A stretch of 64,000 bases of DNA from Cyanoderma ruficeps (Eukaryota > Chordata > Aves > Passeriformes > Timaliidae), in NCBI GenBank assembly GCA_008694505.1, contig VZDJ01004378.1, positions 14,098,645 to 14,162,644 of the forward strand, given 5' to 3'. Position numbers and translations under genes: made by a program. A model generated the notes under the pieces. It worked only from the letters and a program-made list of their open reading frames with translations, was not told the origin of the DNA and ran no database searches. Positions 60,435-64,000 of the stretch are shown here, piece after piece; the first letter of the stretch is position 1, and each line of letters begins with the position of its first letter.

Positions 60435-63400
60435 TATGACAATTTTCCTAAATATTGAAGGGAAATACATGCAGTAAAACGCCAAAGTCAAACAACTTTC
60501 TAAAAAGTTAAGCACATTTCAATCATTCCTTTCTCCTCTGGTCCTAATGTTCATAAAAAAAGATGTCTAAACTTAGTTTTACTTTACGAGCCCAGCAGGT
60601 GCCCACAACAACAGGCTTACCTGCTCAGCTGCACAGGCTCAGCTGACTCATTAAGCCACACAAATTCAATCACTTTCAATCATGGTAAACTACGTTGAAA
60701 TGGAGATGAGGGCTCCTAAACAAGCACAATGATTTTCGTATCTGTACTAAGATGCACAGGACAGCACATTTTGAGAAGTCATAGCGTATATTATTTTTAG
60801 GGTAACGTAAAGTCTCCATAATTTTGGAAAGATATTTAGTTTGGTCCATTTAAACCAAAGTCTATGAGGGAGTTTTCCAATGGAGAATCAATTGAAATTC
60901 ACATTCCTTTTTTAAATTTAATTCTATGCTTCCTCTGCTTTGTATTGCTTAAGTGCCACATTTGAACAGCACAGCCTTACCCAGCCCACCCTGCTGGCCT
61001 GGCTAGGACACTCTGGCTTCCTGCCTTCAACACACAAAGGACTGACATGTTGGAGTGAGTGCTCCTCTCTGTTTCTAACTACCAAGCCCTCATTAGATAT
61101 GATCACAATGAGATTGGCTGGAATGATTTGATCTCCAACTGGTGTCTTTATTTCCTTCCAGTGATTGACCAAAGATAAGGGAATTACTGCTGCCCAGGGC
61201 CACATGCTTTTTGGTAGGAGCCCCATAGTTACACAGGTCCTTTACCAATTCGGAGCCACATTCAACAGCTTATCGCATTCCAAGATGGACTCAGCTTGTT
61301 ACAAAACCCTAACAGACCACAGTCTCTACAGACTTAATTGACTTTTATACAACTGACAAGGAATACTCTCATAAAAGTCTTTTCCCACCCAAAAAAAGAT
61401 TAATTTTTACATCATATCAGACTTAACAATACTGGGGTAAGAATTCCTCCCTTGTCCTAGAAAAAGGACCTTTTACTATACAATGAAAGGTTTTATATTT
61501 GAAAAGAAAAGTTTCTGACCTTCATGCTTGCTAAGAAAACAGCAAACACATGGATGAACTGCCCCATTTTTTCCAGCTCTGAAATCTGAAGATGACAATT
61601 TAAAATGTCAGCATTGTTAGCTACTCTAGTGCACAAAGTTCTATAGATTCAAGAGTATTAAAGCCAACAGGCATTAATGGGCTAACATAATCTGACCTGG
61701 ATAATGTATGTCACTGAATTCCACCCATCCTTTCCTGCTTCAAATCAGAAATGCCAGACAAGCTGGTGCTGTATCCTTACAGCTGGTGCCTTTACCTTTA
61801 GAAAGATGTTGAATTTCAATCCAAATATTTTCCATAATAAACAAGCTATCATATCCCAGAAAAAGTTATCCTTACCACTAAATAAAAATAAGCCTGCTTG
61901 TGTTTCTATTCATTTCCTGCCCCTATCCTTTAATTAGTAGCTTATTTTCTAACAGATTCAAATTACTTCCTCTATAAAGATTTTTTTTTACCACACAGGA
62001 GGCTACAGGACGTGTGTGCACCACATAGCAGAGCTCAGTGCAAATATTCCCAAGTTAATGGACGGTCACCAAATCCACATGGTTCAGCTTCTCAGTAGGG
62101 CTTTTAAAATGCAGACCAAAAGCCATGTGAATACAGCATAAAGGCCAGAAGGACTCTCTTGCCTTACACATATTTCATGAGTCTTTGGATCTGTCAAGTC
62201 ACCCTGCAGCTACAGAATTCCAGTGAAAAAAGCCACTGTCTCAGTTATTACATTGATTTCATCTATTCCCTATGAAGTTGCTGCAATACTGGGAGAATAA
62301 AATTAAAGAGAGTGTACATCCCATAATCCTGGCAACAGTGTTCCTCTTTGTTCCTTTCATGAAAAACTGCAGTAATAACATTATCACAGTCTTTCCCTGC
62401 TTTGAATCCAAGGTTTCTTCCAAGAGACCTAGGGATCTCCACTCTTGGCTATCATTGCCCTAATCCTTTCACTGAGCAGCTCAAAAACCTACTTGGAGTC
62501 AGTTCCCCAGGTTTAGCTCTACACCTTTATGTAGTTTTCCACAACAGAGCCTCTTTCTAATTAGGGAAATACAGAGTAGGAGGTTTCAGAGCAGTTAGAT
62601 ATGCCAGAATGCTTAGTTCTCTAATGCATTCATTCATTATTCTACTTCCAGGTTTCCAATTGAAATAATGAAAATCCAAGTAACTTCCCTTTCTCTCCAG
62701 TCTCATTCCAATGCACTCTGCTATCAGCCTTTCCCACAGCAGCAGCATTGTCCCTGCCACAATAACTTGCTTTTATCCTCTCCTCTTCTTCATTTTCAAT
62801 AGTCAGTTCTGAAAATTGATGGAGTTTTTGCTTCCATTGTTTTAAAAATGTATGTGGGACTTCTGTCCAGAAATCTGTCTTTTCCAAAGTATCATTCCTC
62901 CATTGATGCAGGCTTGTTCTGTTTGTAGCTGCTGTTTTCTCTCACACCTCTCCCCCTGCTGTGAGTCTCCCTTGACTGACTGTTGCTGCATTTCGTGAGG
63001 ACTAATCAAAGAAAAGGTCTCCTAATCTAAACTGACTCCCTAGTATGAGAATGATTTGCTGTAATTGTAGACAGTATTCAACCTATGCATGAATATATTA
63101 GTTTTATCTTCCTTTTCCAAAATCTATCCTCTAGATATATTTTTCCTACTTTAAGTCACTACTAAGTACAAAAGAGATATATTTCTAGTCCCACTCTTGC
63201 TAGAAAATAGGACTACAAAGGCAAAAACAAGCTGGGTTTTGTCTCTTAAGAAATGTTATAATTTACCTACCAAGCTGAGCTAAATGATATTATGCCACCA
63301 CCAAGAACCTGTCATTCATAGTTTAACAGTGATGCATCTTGAACAGTCATTTACTATAAAAAGATAGTGCTGTGAATGAAGCTCAGGCCAGTGGAAAGGA

Positions 63401-63665
63401 AAATTAGATCAGACAACAGCAGTTTTAATAAATCTCATATTCACTATGGTCTAGTTTTGCTTCTTTCAGCAAATCTTTTTTATAATATCCAAATGACATT
63501 AGACCATGTGGCAGGACTCTGATGGAGCCAAAGCTTTGAGATGAATTTCCTACATGTTATAGTAAACACACTTAGGTCTCACAAATCTCAATCTTAAAAG
63601 ATGCATTTTACTTGAACTCAAATTAGAAAAATCTAACATTTAAAGTGGAAAAAATTATCTGTTGA
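60435..63665. other. Unique non-coding DNA
   Basis: No gene was recognised. The block 60.92-61.26 kb is less AT-rich and open on both strands (minus 60924-61226, 100 codons; plus 60940-61131), with no known domain. The minus frame 62642-62887 (81 codons, charged and Q/E/K-rich) is likewise unidentified. Confidence 0.55.
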
Positions 63666-63670
63666 GTGAG

Positions 63671-63710
63671 AAAAACAAACAAACAAACCAACAAAAAAAA
63701 ACCCAAACAA
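63671..63710. repeat. Low-complexity AAAC-rich tract
   Basis: Imperfect CAAA/CCAA units with an A(9) run, about 40 nt. Confidence 0.8.
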
Positions 63711-63769
63711 ATCTCTTTAGTCTTGTGTACTTCCTAGATCAAGTTTGTTCTCAGTCCACCAATTTGCAA

Positions 63770-63938
63770 AAGCTTTCTACAGCACATTGCCCCATCACTG
63801 GTAACATTCAAGGCCAGGCAGGAGAGGGTTCTGAGCAACCTGTTTTAGCTGAAGATGTCCCTGTTCATTGCAGAGGTTTAGACTAGGTGACCAGTAGAGA
63901 TCCCTTCGACCCAAAACATTTTATGATTCTAGGATCTT
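63770..63938 (+). mobile_element. CR1 LINE 3' end fragment
   Basis: The words attcaaggccaggcaggag, gttctgagcaacctg, gaagatgtccctgttcattg and gatcccttcgacccaaaac, then ttttatgattctagg, follow the CR1 3' UTR to its terminal repeat. It is 5' truncated and more diverged than the copy at 46975-47254. A 74-codon frame ending in it is incidental. Confidence 0.9.
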
Positions 63939-64000
63939 CCTCTGGTCCATGGGAAAAAAAAGATACTTTCCATACAGCTTTGGCTATGCTTCAGTCTACC

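Noticed and set aside
60924..61226. 100-codon minus frame in a less AT-rich block
   Set aside because: No domain or known exon was recognised, and the opposite strand is open too. Kept as unidentified non-coding DNA.

Overview
The window reads as nuclear DNA of a bird, probably a songbird. It is AT-rich and CpG-poor, has no operon-like or dense coding structure, and carries several 3' ends of CR1 LINEs (the dominant bird retrotransposon, recognisable by the tail that reads like 'ccttccaac...attctgtgattctgtg'). It also holds solo LTRs of avian endogenous-retrovirus type. I found no convincing protein-coding exon, tRNA gene, rRNA or CRISPR array. The open frames present are short (at most 139 codons), AT-biased or lie over repeats. 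The window is best read as gene-desert or deep-intron sequence; which of the two cannot be decided from it.

Layout. 0.6-1.56 kb: a minus-strand LTR-like element with CCAAT, TATA-like and poly(A) signals in the right order. 1.6-16.6 kb: unique AT-rich DNA with one imperfect hairpin (8.0 kb) and a more complex stretch at 11.3-11.9 kb. 16.6 kb: a short LTR relic that appears to keep both ends and lack the middle. 18-22 kb: two CR1 pieces, a local GC-rich patch (18.9-19.2 kb) and an unidentified mixed-composition block (21.6-22.2 kb). 22-38 kb: mostly unique, with low-complexity tracts at 33.1 kb and 38.6 kb (the latter with the window's only N). 40.6-49.75 kb: the repeat-rich part, with three CR1 copies, a tRNA-like relic, two perfect short-loop hairpins, a probable old bird repeat, and two complete solo LTRs in opposite orientation 130 bp apart, each flanked by its own perfect 5-bp target-site duplication (AGGGG and CTACA). 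54.5-55.1 kb: an older minus-strand LTR with a 15-bp tandem expansion near one end. 55.9-56.4 kb: unique sequence with an octamer/palindrome. 58.7-58.9 kb: a degraded reverse-transcriptase remnant carrying the ADD motif. 60.4 kb: a cluster of mutually complementary repeats. 63.8-63.94 kb: a last CR1 tail.

No genes act together here; the interest lies in repeat history and in small inverted repeats that look like template-switch products. I did not find a new biological system and do not claim one. Family names rest on recalled consensus features and were not tested by database search.
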